Below, piece after piece: positions 17,528 to 26,999 of a stretch of DNA of 64,000 nt; position 1 is the stretch's first letter; each line of letters begins with the position of its first letter. The stretch covers positions 1 through 64,000 of the forward strand of contig JAYPVI010000013.1 of the NCBI GenBank assembly GCA_038134525.1, in the 5' to 3' direction. The stretch comes from GCA-002727735 sp038134525. GTDB lineage: Bacteria > Bacteroidota > Bacteroidia > Flavobacteriales_D > Parvicellaceae. The notes under the pieces are model-generated. The model saw only the letters and a list, made by a program, of their open reading frames with translations. It did not search any database and was not told the origin of the DNA. Position numbers and translations under genes: made by a program.

Positions 17528-19832
17528 GCGTTTTATATGTTTAGTTTGTCATTTTTGTTTTTTAATATCGGTTAGTGGACAGTCTTTAACCACTTCAAAG
17601 CAAGTTGTTCTTCAAGGCTATTGGTGGGATTATTTTAACGCTAACTATTCATACAAGTACGCTGATTATTTATCTGCTTTAGCTCCAAGACTTAGAAGTA
17701 TAGGTATTGATGCGGTTTGGATACCTCCCACAGTAAAAAATCCTCAAATTACCTACATGGGGTATTCTCCGTTTGATCATTATGATTTAGGAGATAAGTA
17801 CCAAAAAGGATTTCTTAAAACTAAAATGGGAGATAAAGATCAATTATTGAGAATGGTGGCTGTTCTTAAGGCAAATGGTATTGATGTTATTCAGGACATT
17901 GTTTTAAATCATATAGACGGAGCAGGAAGTCAAAATGGTGCTGGTGGAAGAGATCCAGCAGCAATTGATGATGGGGTAACTAATAAATACAAAAACTTTA
18001 GGTATGTTTCTTATGCAACACCAGCAAGCGCTGAGTCAGCTTCTAATTATTTAGCTCGTTCTGGAAGGTTTTCAAAAAATTGGCAAAATTTTTATCCAAA
18101 TAACAGTTATATATGTTGTTCAAATGAAATGAATACTCCCTATTGGGGTCCTGATATTTCTTATGAATCCAATTCCTATGGGTTGAGTTCTAATGCAACA
18201 TATAATCCTAATCAATCCACTGATTATATGAGAACCAACACAAGAAACTGGTTAATGTGGTATAAAAAGCAAATGGGTTGGGAGGGTGTCAGAATAGATG
18301 CCATTAAACATTTTCCTACCTACATAGTAGAAGATTTTTTATGGAATATTCAACACGGAAACGGATGGGCAAATGGAACTGATGATATGTATGCTGTTGG
18401 AGAATGGGTTGGCGGTGCTTCTGCTCTTGATCAATGGTGTAATGATGTTCAAAATAGGGCAGGAACATTTGATTTTTCACTAAGAAATGCACTGACTGGA
18501 ATCATTCAAGGAAACGGGAATTTCGATCTGGGGACTGTACCTAACTATCAGCAAACTAATAGACAACGCACTGTCCCTTTTGTAAATAATCATGATACAT
18601 TCAGACCTATTTTGGATATCAATGGAAATTACAATGGATGGAATTTTGGAAGTCAATTGGGGCCTCAAATTGAACCAAATGATCCTAGATTAAGTGTGGT
18701 ATATGCTATTGCTTTTGCAGTAGATGGTGCTCCCATGGTTTATTTTGAAGACCTATTTGATATTGGATATAATGGGAACAGATATAACCACGATCCAGCT
18801 GATTCAACAGAATTACCTATGAGATCGGATATTGTAAATATCATTTGGTGTCACCAAAACCTTGATTTTAAGGATGGATCTTATTTAGTGAGATGGCAAG
18901 AAAATGATGCATTAGTTATTGAAAGAGATTCAAAGGCTGTTATTGCAGTAAACGATAATTGGAATATCTGGAAAAATTTAACAGGTGTTCAAACCAATTT
19001 TTCAGATGGAACTATACTAAGAGATTACAGTGGTGCCAATACACAAACCATTACGGTGTATGGAGGTGGGAAAATGGATATCTCCATACCACCATGTGAT
19101 GGATCGGCTAACTTGGGTAGAAGAGGATATTGCATTTGGGCACCTGATGGAGCTCAGACTACTTACGTGAATACTTCTGAAAGCATAACTCAAGAATGGG
19201 AAATGGCTGATGATTTGGGAGATAGTCATGTAGCCTCTCTACAACAAGGTGGAAAATTACCTTCAAATAGTCAAGAATGTAGGGTAGTGGGAAAGGTCTT
19301 TCCTAAAGCTAATTCAACCATATCAGTAGAGTTATATCCTTTATTTTCAACTTTATCTATTAATTTATTATTAGTAGACTCCAATTGTAATGTAATTGAT
19401 TCAATTAGTGGGATTGGAAATATTTTGCATGACTTTAATGTTGCTGATGAATCTTGGTATACTATTAAAATCAGAAACACAACACCCAACCAAATGGGGC
19501 AAAAATGTTGGGTAAAGGTAAATTATGAGGCTCCATCAAACCCTTATCTTGATGCAGTTAAAAATAAATGCTCCTGTATTCCGCCACCAAGTGTGGGATT
19601 CAATGAAATTATGGACAAACTAGATATTTATCCAAATCCAACAACGGGTATAATTAATTTGTCTTTAGCTAGTATGTACTCTCCAACCAAATTTGAAGTA
19701 GTGGATCTTACAGGAAAGGTTGTTTTCTTTGGAATGATTAATAGTAAATTGGAATTGGATGTTTCCCATCTTCCTAAAGGGATTTATTACCTAAAAATAG
19801 GTAAAATGACTTCAAAATTTGTTAAAATGTAA
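17517..19832 (+). CDS. T9SS-secreted GH13 alpha-amylase
   Basis: The 771-residue protein has a signal peptide ending VSGQ. The GH13 barrel begins almost at once (VVLQGYWWDYF at about residue 30) and resembles liquefying endo-acting alpha-amylases: DAVWIPPTVK, IQDIVLNH, Asp261 in GVRID, Glu296 in AVGEW and Asp360 in NNHDTFRP. A C-terminal beta domain follows, then a beta-sandwich (about 540-680, with Cys residues), and a T9SS type A sorting domain (LDIYPNPTTGIINL near 700 to the end). It is the third gene of the susCD operon, where SusE-like proteins often sit, and overlaps susD by 11 bases. Its 3' end overlaps the convergent GH65 gene by 11 bases. It probably cleaves starch outside the cell. 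Confidence 0.9.
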   Translation: MAIKRFICLVCHFCFLISVSGQSLTTSKQVVLQGYWWDYFNANYSYKYADYLSALAPRLRSIGIDAVWIPPTVKNPQITYMGYSPFDHYDLGDKYQKGFLKTKMGDKDQLLRMVAVLKANGIDVIQDIVLNHIDGAGSQNGAGGRDPAAIDDGVTNKYKNFRYVSYATPASAESASNYLARSGRFSKNWQNFYPNNSYICCSNEMNTPYWGPDISYESNSYGLSSNATYNPNQSTDYMRTNTRNWLMWYKKQMGWEGVRIDAIKHFPTYIVEDFLWNIQHGNGWANGTDDMYAVGEWVGGASALDQWCNDVQNRAGTFDFSLRNALTGIIQGNGNFDLGTVPNYQQTNRQRTVPFVNNHDTFRPILDINGNYNGWNFGSQLGPQIEPNDPRLSVVYAIAFAVDGAPMVYFEDLFDIGYNGNRYNHDPADSTELPMRSDIVNIIWCHQNLDFKDGSYLVRWQENDALVIERDSKAVIAVNDNWNIWKNLTGVQTNFSDGTILRDYSGANTQTITVYGGGKMDISIPPCDGSANLGRRGYCIWAPDGAQTTYVNTSESITQEWEMADDLGDSHVASLQQGGKLPSNSQECRVVGKVFPKANSTISVELYPLFSTLSINLLLVDSNCNVIDSISGIGNILHDFNVADESWYTIKIRNTTPNQMGQKCWVKVNYEAPSNPYLDAVKNKCSCIPPPSVGFNEIMDKLDIYPNPTTGIINLSLASMYSPTKFEVVDLTGKVVFFGMINSKLELDVSHLPKGIYYLKIGKMTSKFVKM

Positions 19833-22092
19833 TGAGGGTTGCATTATGAGATAATACTTCATACCATTTACCCTTATGTGAAAAACTTATTTTTTTGTCA
19901 CTTGTATTTAAAATAGAGAATTGATTGTGATTGATGTCAATTTTAACTAAATTATTATTGACCACTAAGTTAAACTTCAGCTCTTTCCATTCTGTTGGTA
20001 ATTTTGGATTGATGTAAAGTTGTTGTTTTTTAACACGAATTCCTGCAAATCCTTCAATTACAGATAGCCAAGTGCCTGCCATACTTGTAATGTGTAATCC
20101 TTCATTGGCCTCTTCATTATAATCATCCAAATCAAGTCTAGACGTTCTTAAATACAATTCATAGGCTTTATCCATTATATCTAGCTTCGCTGCTAGAATA
20201 GCGTGAATACAAGGGGATAACGAAGACTCGTGTACGGTTTTAGGTTCATAAAATTCAAAGTTGTCTCTGATTTCATTTTCAGAGAAATGATCTTCAAAAA
20301 AATACATCCCCTGTAGTACATCAGCTTGTTTAATGAAAATGGATCTTAATATTCTATCCCATGACCAATTTTGATTTATCGGTCTATCTTCTTTTTTTAA
20401 ATCACTAACAGTCAATTGTTCCTTATCTAAAAACCCATCTTGTTGAAGAAAAACAGAGCTGTTATCCATTTTTGGTAGATAGGTATTTTCAATAATTTTT
20501 GTCCAGAAATCTTTTTCCTTTTGATCTATTAAGTTAAGATTAAGTTCTTTATGGGAGTCTAATGTGTAACTCATGCACCATCTGGCTATGTAATTGGTAT
20601 ACCAGTTGTTATTGACGTTATTTTCATACTCATTAGGACCTGTAACTCCCAACATCACAAAAGCTTTTTTTTCTTCAGACCAATTAAATCGTTGGGCCCA
20701 AAATTTAGCAATTCCGATGAGTACATGTATACCATAGTCTTTAACATATTCGTAATCGTTGGTGTGTTCAATATAGTTGTAAATAGCAAAGGCTATTGCT
20801 CCATTTCGATGTATTTCTTCGAAAGTAATTTCCCACTCATTATGACATTCTTCTCCATTCATAGTCACCATTGGATATAGGGCTGCACCGTCTTTAAATC
20901 CTAATTTTTTGGCATTTTCAATGGCTTTATCTAACTGGTTATAACGATACATTAAGAGCTGTTTAGCCACACTTGAATGAGCTGTTTTTAAATAGAAAGG
21001 CAAACAATATGCTTCTGTATCCCAGTAGGTCGCGCCCCCATATTTTTCACCTGTAAATCCTTTTGGACCTATATTCAATTTTTCATTTTTACCCGTGTAG
21101 GTTTGATAAAGCTGAAAAATATTAAATCGTATGCCCTGTTGAGCTTCGATATCACCAACTATTTTAATGTCTGATTTTTTCCAAATTTCTTCCCAAGCTT
21201 TTATGTGCCTATTCATTAAATCATGAAATCCAATGACTTTAGCTTTTTTGGCTACGTCAACAGATTCTTTAATAACATTGGCATTTGTGTCATTAAGGCT
21301 AGTTGAGATACCAACATATTTAGTTATAGTATATGTTTGCTGTTCTTTGATGTCAATTTGAAACTCATTGGAGATAAAAAAATCATTTTCTCTGATTTGA
21401 GGCTCAATTTCCACCTCTTTTTCATCACGCTCAATTGTACATTCCATAGCAGTTGATTGATGAAAAAATGTCTTTTTTGTGGATGTGCTAACATACCCTT
21501 TACGATTTTCGCATGATGAATTCTCATGATTCCAAAATAGTTCATCGTAATTGGAATCACTATTGTAAACTTTTCCATTTAAATATACATCTGCAACCAG
21601 TTTTCCACTAAAATTTAATGGCTTTATGCTAACTCTTACTATGCCCAGTTTGTTATTGTCCATGGAACAAAAACGCGTAAATTCTAATAACAGTTGTTTT
21701 TTATCATTCAACTCCAATGTCACATTTCTAGTTAATACCCCCTTTTTCATATCAAGGGTTTTGTTAAATGAAATCAATTTTTGCTGATGGATATCAATTT
21801 CTTGATCGTTAATTTTTAGATTTATACCAATCCAATTACATGAATTTAAAACTTTCGCAAAGTATTCCGGATAGCCATTTTTCCACCATCCCACTTTGGT
21901 TTTGTCAGGATAGTAAATGCCTCCTAAGTAACTACCTTGTAGGGAAGGGCCTGAAAAGTGTTCTTCAAAATTGGCTCTTTGACCAAATGAACCATTCCCT
22001 ATACTAAAAATGCTTTCAGCTTGAAGTTGCTTGGACGGTTCATATTGATTTTGAACAATCTTCCATTCATTGATTTCAAATAGATTTTTCAT
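19822..22092 (-). CDS. mapA: GH65 maltose phosphorylase
   Basis: The 756-residue protein is a full-length GH65 member with the N-terminal beta-sandwich (about 1-265: IFSIGNGSFGQRANFEE), linker, (alpha/alpha)6 barrel (about 320-680) and C-terminal beta domain. The GH65 signature ECHNEWEITFEEIHRNG is at about 415-431; Glu419 within it is the expected general-acid region. There is no signal peptide, so it is cytoplasmic. Maltose phosphorylase converts maltose and phosphate to glucose and beta-glucose-1-phosphate; kojibiose or trehalose specificity cannot be excluded by eye, but the alpha-glucan setting and adjacent beta-phosphoglucomutase favour maltose. The start overlaps the pgmB stop by 17 bases in an amylase-MFS-pgmB-GH65 operon. 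Confidence 0.9.
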   Translation of the reverse strand: MKNLFEINEWKIVQNQYEPSKQLQAESIFSIGNGSFGQRANFEEHFSGPSLQGSYLGGIYYPDKTKVGWWKNGYPEYFAKVLNSCNWIGINLKINDQEIDIHQQKLISFNKTLDMKKGVLTRNVTLELNDKKQLLLEFTRFCSMDNNKLGIVRVSIKPLNFSGKLVADVYLNGKVYNSDSNYDELFWNHENSSCENRKGYVSTSTKKTFFHQSTAMECTIERDEKEVEIEPQIRENDFFISNEFQIDIKEQQTYTITKYVGISTSLNDTNANVIKESVDVAKKAKVIGFHDLMNRHIKAWEEIWKKSDIKIVGDIEAQQGIRFNIFQLYQTYTGKNEKLNIGPKGFTGEKYGGATYWDTEAYCLPFYLKTAHSSVAKQLLMYRYNQLDKAIENAKKLGFKDGAALYPMVTMNGEECHNEWEITFEEIHRNGAIAFAIYNYIEHTNDYEYVKDYGIHVLIGIAKFWAQRFNWSEEKKAFVMLGVTGPNEYENNVNNNWYTNYIARWCMSYTLDSHKELNLNLIDQKEKDFWTKIIENTYLPKMDNSSVFLQQDGFLDKEQLTVSDLKKEDRPINQNWSWDRILRSIFIKQADVLQGMYFFEDHFSENEIRDNFEFYEPKTVHESSLSPCIHAILAAKLDIMDKAYELYLRTSRLDLDDYNEEANEGLHITSMAGTWLSVIEGFAGIRVKKQQLYINPKLPTEWKELKFNLVVNNNLVKIDINHNQFSILNTSDKKISFSHKGKWYEVLSHNATLITF

Positions 22093-22723
22093 AAGAACTT
22101 AAATCAAATTCACCCATATGTTTTATAAAATAATCACAGCTTTCTTGTATTTCTAAATTACCTACACCAATTACGCGAAATCCTCCTTTTTTGGCAGCAA
22201 TTACTCCACTTTCTGCATCCTCAAATACCAAACATTCACTAGGAGCTAATCCTAAGCCTACAGATGCGTTTTTGAAAACCTCAGGGTCAGGTTTAGGTTT
22301 CTTTACCATATTTCCATCAATAATGCATGTGAATAAATGATCAATCTTAGTTTTTTTTAATATGAAATGTGCATTTCTGCTAGAAGAACCTACAGCAAGA
22401 AGGTAATTTTTTTCATGTTTTTTTTGAATGAATTCTAATACCCCAGGTAATAGGTTGTTTTGATTTATTTTTTCAATGGACTTCAGATAAATCTCATTTT
22501 TATAATCTAAGAGGGCTTTAAATTTAAAATGTGGAATGGATTTTTTTGCAAGATTTAGTAAAGCAGACAGGGAGTCAGCTCTACTTAGGCCTTTAAGTTT
22601 TTCATTTTCCTTTTCGGAGAAGGGAATTTGGAGTTCATCGGCTATCGATTTCCATGCCTCATAGTGATTAATTTCTGTAGAAACTAATACACCATCCAGA
22701 TCGAAAATAAGCCCTTTAATCAT
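22076..22723 (-). CDS. pgmB: Beta-phosphoglucomutase
   Basis: This 215-residue HAD protein has the nucleophile loop FDLDGVLVST (Asp8 and Asp10), the cap-domain loop GLSRADSL, the phosphate-binding GSSSRN motif, Lys in KPKPDPEVF and the acidic motif VFEDAESG. This set, and the length, are those of beta-phosphoglucomutase. It turns beta-glucose-1-phosphate, released by the adjacent GH65 phosphorylase, into glucose-6-phosphate. It overlaps the MFS gene stop by 8 bases and the GH65 start by 17 bases, so it is translationally coupled in the operon. Confidence 0.93.
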   Translation of the reverse strand: MIKGLIFDLDGVLVSTEINHYEAWKSIADELQIPFSEKENEKLKGLSRADSLSALLNLAKKSIPHFKFKALLDYKNEIYLKSIEKINQNNLLPGVLEFIQKKHEKNYLLAVGSSSRNAHFILKKTKIDHLFTCIIDGNMVKKPKPDPEVFKNASVGLGLAPSECLVFEDAESGVIAAKKGGFRVIGVGNLEIQESCDYFIKHMGEFDLSSYEKSI

Positions 22724-24077
22724 TTACGTATGAAATTACACTTTTGTCGGTTATCAAAGTATTGGCCAGTGCCGCTATAATTAAGCAAATACCAGCCAAA
22801 GACATGGCATTGATGGATGCATTACCCAAAAGGTTTGATAAAAAATTTGCTCCTCCCAAAGCGGCAACAATTTGAGGAAAAACAATAAACATATTGAAGA
22901 GTCCCATGTAAAGTCCCATTTTGTTTTCATCTATTGAGCTGGATAACATGGCATATGGCATAGAAAGAATGCTGCCCCATGAAATGCCAATTAACATAAA
23001 GGATAAAATAAGCCAATTGGGTTCAACGATAAATCTCATTATTATAAAACCGATTCCACCTAATAATAGTGATATCATATGAGTCAACTTTCGATTAATA
23101 CGTCTTTTAGCAGTATATAATGTAAGCAATAGCGCAAAAGCCATGGAAGATAAGCCATAAGTTCCCATGTAAGACCCCACTAAATCGGCTGCATCTTGAT
23201 ATTTTTTATTGTCCAGCTCAAATTGGTAAGCTTCATTTTCAATTTGCATATTGTATTGATCCATATTAGGTGAGGGTGCCTTAAAGACATGTTCAGTAAG
23301 TGCAGGGGTTGCTAAACTCCACATTACAAAAAAAGCAAACCAGCTAAAAAATTGAATTATCCCCAGTTTTTTCATAGTGGAGGGCATTTTTAATATACTT
23401 GTGAATATGTCTTTCACAAATGAATTTTGATTGTTTTCAAGTTTGGATTCATTGGATGGATATTCTGAGGTTGTGAAAATGGTATATAATATACTCGAAA
23501 TGAATACAAACGCTCCAATAGCAAAAGCTATTTTAACTGACGGAGGAACCACTCCTGGTCCAGCTTCATTTGACACTCCAAGCTTTGTGACAAGCCATGG
23601 GAGATTACTTGCAACCCAAGTGCCAATACCAATGATAAGTGTTTGAACGACAAATCCGTTAGATCGTTGCTGATTATTTAATTTATCAGCAACAAGTGCC
23701 CTAAAGGGTTCCATACTAATGTTTATAGAAGCATCTAAAACCCATAAGAATCCTGCTGCTACCCATAAGTATGGTGAATAAGGCACAAAAAACAAAGCCA
23801 ATGAGCTTAAAATGGCACCTATTAAAAAATAGGGTCGTCTTCTGCCTAATTTAGGGTGCCAAGTTCGATCACTTAAATAACCAATTATGGGTTGAACGAG
23901 TAAACCTGTTAACGGTGCTGCAATCCAAAGCATAGGAATGGCTTCTTTTTCGGCACCTAAAGTTTGAAAAATTCTGGACATAAAACCACCTTGTAATGCA
24001 AAGCCAAATTGGATTCCTAAAAATCCAAAGCTCATGTTCCAAATTTGCCAAAAAGATAATTTTGGTTTTTGATTCAT
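22716..24077 (-). CDS. MFS sugar transporter (maltose/oligosaccharide type)
   Basis: The 453-residue protein has about 12 membrane segments. It carries the MFS loop motif GYLSDRTWHPKLGRRRPY and the SLC45/GPH-like N-terminus (WQIWNMSFGFLGIQFGFALQ, residues 10-29), as in bacterial maltose or sucrose symporters. It should carry maltose or short malto-oligosaccharides across the inner membrane to the cytoplasmic phosphorylase. It sits 5 bases after the lipoprotein amylase gene and overlaps pgmB by 8 bases. Substrate is inferred from context. Confidence 0.87.
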   Translation of the reverse strand: MNQKPKLSFWQIWNMSFGFLGIQFGFALQGGFMSRIFQTLGAEKEAIPMLWIAAPLTGLLVQPIIGYLSDRTWHPKLGRRRPYFLIGAILSSLALFFVPYSPYLWVAAGFLWVLDASINISMEPFRALVADKLNNQQRSNGFVVQTLIIGIGTWVASNLPWLVTKLGVSNEAGPGVVPPSVKIAFAIGAFVFISSILYTIFTTSEYPSNESKLENNQNSFVKDIFTSILKMPSTMKKLGIIQFFSWFAFFVMWSLATPALTEHVFKAPSPNMDQYNMQIENEAYQFELDNKKYQDAADLVGSYMGTYGLSSMAFALLLTLYTAKRRINRKLTHMISLLLGGIGFIIMRFIVEPNWLILSFMLIGISWGSILSMPYAMLSSSIDENKMGLYMGLFNMFIVFPQIVAALGGANFLSNLLGNASINAMSLAGICLIIAALANTLITDKSVISYVND

Positions 24078-24082
24078 TAGAC

Positions 24083-25414
24083 CTAATCTATGTAAATTTT
24101 CCCATTGTTTGCAGGTATAGTTATGGTTTTTGGAATCATTTCTCCTTCCAAGTAATCCATGCTGTAACTACCAATACCTAATTCTTTATAGTTTTCAATA
24201 ACTATACTATCTTCGTCAAAATTAAGTAGTACGGTGACCTGATTACGTTCATTTTTTCTTCTATACGCAAATAGGTTTTTATACTTAGAATCAATTTTTT
24301 CTAATACATTATTGGTGTCGCCATTCCACATTGCAGAATTTTCTATTCTTAATTTGAATAGTTTTGTGAAAAAATCTAGTTCAGTATATTTTCCCCATTC
24401 AATAGTATCCTTCTCAAAAAATCTAAGTCTTTTATTTAAACCGTTTTCCTGTCCATTGTATATTAGGGGCATACCGGGCATTGTAAAGGCCAATAAAGTT
24501 TGGACTTGATAAGCGTCACCATATCTTTCAAAGGCCGTTCCGTTCCATGAATTTTCATCATGATTGGTGGTGAAATACATTCTAATATTATTACAGTTAT
24601 ATATACTATCTTCTACCATCAATAATGAGTCTAAGGAGCTAAGTGATTGATTTCCTTTTGCAATTTCGTTTGAAACATGCATGTAACTCCAATTGTACGT
24701 CATGTCAAACCCAGCATCATGTAGGTTTTTCCCTTCTGCTTCAGCCAACATAAATACATCTTTTGATTTTTTTAGGGTGTCAATGGCATCTTTCCAAAAA
24801 TCATCAGGAACCCAGGATGCTACATCGCATCGATAACCATCTATATTAAATTCGTTTACCCAATAAAGTAAAGCATCAATCATAGCCATTCTCATTTGAC
24901 TATTTGCATAATTAAGATCAGCAACATCCCACCAATCTGTGCCCAAGGGAGGTTGTAAATTTTCATTGGAATCTAAAGTGTACCAATCTTTATGTTCAAG
25001 GGCCCATGGGTTATCAAATGAAGTGTGATTTGCTACCCAATCAATGATGATTTTCATATCTAGGGAGTGAATGCTGTCAACTAGCTGTTTAAAATCTTCA
25101 TTGTTTCCAAATTCGTTATTAATTAGTTTGTAATCTTTAATGGAGTAATAACTACCTAAACTTCCTTTTCTATTTAATTCACCAATAGGGTGGATCGGCA
25201 TTAACCAAATGATTTTCACGCCCATATTTTTTAATCTTTCTAAATGGGGTAATATAGAGTTAAAGTCTCCTTTTTCTGAAAACTGTCTTACGTTTAGCTC
25301 ATAGATAGTGGCATTGTTTTTCCAATCTGTGGGTTCATTTAACTTCGTTTCCTTTGAGAGATTTACACAACTATTAAAAACGCCAACAAAACATATTATA
25401 ATCCATTTTTTCAT
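24083..25414 (-). CDS. GH13 alpha-amylase family enzyme, probable lipoprotein
   Basis: The 443-residue protein starts with MKKWIIICFVGVFNSC, a short hydrophobic signal with a Cys that may be lipidated, although Phe at -3 is unusual for a lipobox. The compact GH13 barrel follows (ATIYELNVRQFSEKGDF, IIWLMPIHPIG, IIDWVANHTS). Catalytic residues are Asp197 (GYRCD), Glu225 (MLAEAEG) and Asp286 (TTNHDEN). A short C-terminal beta domain ends the protein; no binding module is seen. It probably degrades short malto-oligosaccharides in the periplasm before MFS uptake. It is the first gene of the operon that continues with the MFS transporter, pgmB and GH65. Confidence 0.87.
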   Translation of the reverse strand: MKKWIIICFVGVFNSCVNLSKETKLNEPTDWKNNATIYELNVRQFSEKGDFNSILPHLERLKNMGVKIIWLMPIHPIGELNRKGSLGSYYSIKDYKLINNEFGNNEDFKQLVDSIHSLDMKIIIDWVANHTSFDNPWALEHKDWYTLDSNENLQPPLGTDWWDVADLNYANSQMRMAMIDALLYWVNEFNIDGYRCDVASWVPDDFWKDAIDTLKKSKDVFMLAEAEGKNLHDAGFDMTYNWSYMHVSNEIAKGNQSLSSLDSLLMVEDSIYNCNNIRMYFTTNHDENSWNGTAFERYGDAYQVQTLLAFTMPGMPLIYNGQENGLNKRLRFFEKDTIEWGKYTELDFFTKLFKLRIENSAMWNGDTNNVLEKIDSKYKNLFAYRRKNERNQVTVLLNFDEDSIVIENYKELGIGSYSMDYLEGEMIPKTITIPANNGKIYID

Positions 25415-25427
25415 AAAAGATTTTTGT

Positions 25428-25435
25428 TAAAAGTA
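25428..25435 (-). promoter_or_regulatory. -7 element for the amylase-MFS-pgmB-GH65 operon
   Basis: TACTTTTA on the minus strand matches 7 of 8 positions of TAnnTTTG. The expected start is near 25421, which puts the operator-like site at about -31 to -47, the same geometry as at 12.8 kb. Confidence 0.4.
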
Positions 25436-25451
25436 AAAACTTTTTCAACTA

Positions 25452-25468
25452 AACGTCATTATGACGCT
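25452..25468. promoter_or_regulatory. Operator-like site 3 (amylase operon / zwf region)
   Basis: AACGTCATTATGACGCT contains the perfect inverted repeat CGTCAT-T-ATGACG (25454-25466). It fits the CGT-N7-ACG core of sites 1 and 2 and shares the flanks AA and CT with site 2. It lies between two divergent operons of the same pathway. Confidence 0.6.
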
Positions 25469-25482
25469 ATAATTTTTGTACA

Positions 25483-25498
25483 TTTAACGTTAAAAGAC
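25483..25498. promoter_or_regulatory. Second palindrome upstream of zwf
   Basis: TTTAACGTTAAA (25483-25494) is a perfect 12-bp palindrome. AACGTTAAAAGAC (25486-25498) resembles the AACGT-ATAAAT-GAC half of site 2 with one base less between the halves. It falls near the expected -33 region of zwf. It may be an accessory binding site. Confidence 0.3.
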
Positions 25499-25522
25499 TA
25501 AGTGTATTATAAACAATAAGTA

Positions 25523-25530
25523 TATATTTG
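25523..25530 (+). promoter_or_regulatory. -7 element for the zwf operon
   Basis: TATATTTG matches TAnnTTTG exactly. Its end is 5 bases before the zwf ATG, so the transcript would start at or next to the start codon. No TTG is found at the usual -33 spacing. Confidence 0.55.
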
Positions 25531-25535
25531 TACCA

Positions 25536-26999
25536 ATGATAAGTGAAAATAGTATATCAACCATTGAAAGTTTCGATTTAGTAATATTTGGTGCGAATGG
25601 TGATTTAGCTTTAAGAAAAATCTTTCCTGCTCTTTATTTTAGATATGAAGAGGGTCAAGTAAAATCAAATAGTAGAATTGCTGCCATGTTAAGAAGCCCG
25701 GAAGATAAAGATGTCTTTTTGAAATCTTTAAGTTCTGCTGTAAAGAAAATCGATGGTGTAGATGTTGAAAAATGGAATCAATTGCTAAGTTGTGTAGATG
25801 TTGTTGATGCAAAAAAAACTGCAGGAAAATATAATTCGTTAGAGGATTGGTTTAATCAATCAAAAAATAAGGTTAGAGTTTATTATTTAGCAACACCATC
25901 CTCTGCTTTCGGTGATATAGCTAAATCTCTACATCAATCTGATTTAATTACTGATCAATCCAGAATAGTATTAGAAAAACCAGTTGGTAAAGATGGAAAA
26001 TCATCCTCAGAAATAAATCAAAAAATATTAGAATATTTTTCGGAAAATCAAGTATACAGAATAGATCATTATCTAGGAAAAGAAACAGTACAGAATTTAA
26101 TGGTATTACGTTTTGCTAATTATGTTTTTGAAAGTACATGGAATTCGAATCACGTAAAAAGCGTACAAATTACTGCTGCTGAAAAGTTAGGGGTGGGCAG
26201 TAGAGGTGGTTATTATGATCAATATGGTGCTTTGTTAGATATGATTCAAAATCATCTTTTACAATTACTTTGTCTAATTGCGATGGAACCCCCTTCTGTT
26301 TTGACTGCTTCACAGGTTAGAACAGAAAAACTAAAAATTCTTCAAGCATTAAGAAAATTTGATAAAAAATCAATTCAAACAGATACGGTAAGAGGACAAT
26401 ATTCAAGAGGTAAAAAGGCTGGTAAAATGCTTGCATCATACCTAGAAGATGTGGGTACTTATGAATCCGATACAGAAACATTTGTGGCCTTAAAAACGTA
26501 TATTGATAATTGGAGATGGAAAGGTGTGCCATTCTATTTAAGAACAGGCAAACGGATGTCAGATAAATTTTCTGAAATAGTGATCACATTTAAAGAAGTG
26601 CCTCATAACATATTTCCTGAGCAAAAACCATTGGTTTCTAATAAATTAATTATCCGTCTTCAACCAAAAGAAAAAATTGAATTTGTTCATATGATAAAAG
26701 TACCTGGTCCAGGTGGCTATCGATATAAACCATTATCCATGAAAATGGATTATATGGGATCTTTTGTGGGTAGACTTCCTGAAGCTTACGAAAGACTTAT
26801 GATGGATGTAGTTAGAGGAAACCAAACCCTTTTCATGAGTAACGATGAGGTTAAAGCATCATGGGAATGGATTGCATCAATTAGTAAAAACTGGGAAGCT
26901 TTACAAATAGAAAATGAATTGTATATGGCGGGATCTGATGGTCCAGGTGATAAGGTATTAGATGATGGTGAGGAATGGCATAAAACTTCAAAAAAATGA
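25536..26999 (+). CDS. zwf: Glucose-6-phosphate 1-dehydrogenase
   Basis: The 487-residue protein has the NADP-binding FGANGDLALRK near the N-terminus and the active-site signature YRIDHYLGKE at about 173-182. It oxidises glucose-6-phosphate to 6-phosphogluconolactone, the first step of the Entner-Doudoroff route here. The gene heads a tight operon zwf-pgl-edd-eda-kinase in which the first four genes are joined by overlaps of 4, 1 and 8 bases. The -7 element lies only 5 bases upstream of the ATG, so the mRNA may be leaderless. An operator-like palindrome is 68-84 bases upstream of the start. Confidence 0.97.
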   Translation: MISENSISTIESFDLVIFGANGDLALRKIFPALYFRYEEGQVKSNSRIAAMLRSPEDKDVFLKSLSSAVKKIDGVDVEKWNQLLSCVDVVDAKKTAGKYNSLEDWFNQSKNKVRVYYLATPSSAFGDIAKSLHQSDLITDQSRIVLEKPVGKDGKSSSEINQKILEYFSENQVYRIDHYLGKETVQNLMVLRFANYVFESTWNSNHVKSVQITAAEKLGVGSRGGYYDQYGALLDMIQNHLLQLLCLIAMEPPSVLTASQVRTEKLKILQALRKFDKKSIQTDTVRGQYSRGKKAGKMLASYLEDVGTYESDTETFVALKTYIDNWRWKGVPFYLRTGKRMSDKFSEIVITFKEVPHNIFPEQKPLVSNKLIIRLQPKEKIEFVHMIKVPGPGGYRYKPLSMKMDYMGSFVGRLPEAYERLMMDVVRGNQTLFMSNDEVKASWEWIASISKNWEALQIENELYMAGSDGPGDKVLDDGEEWHKTSKK

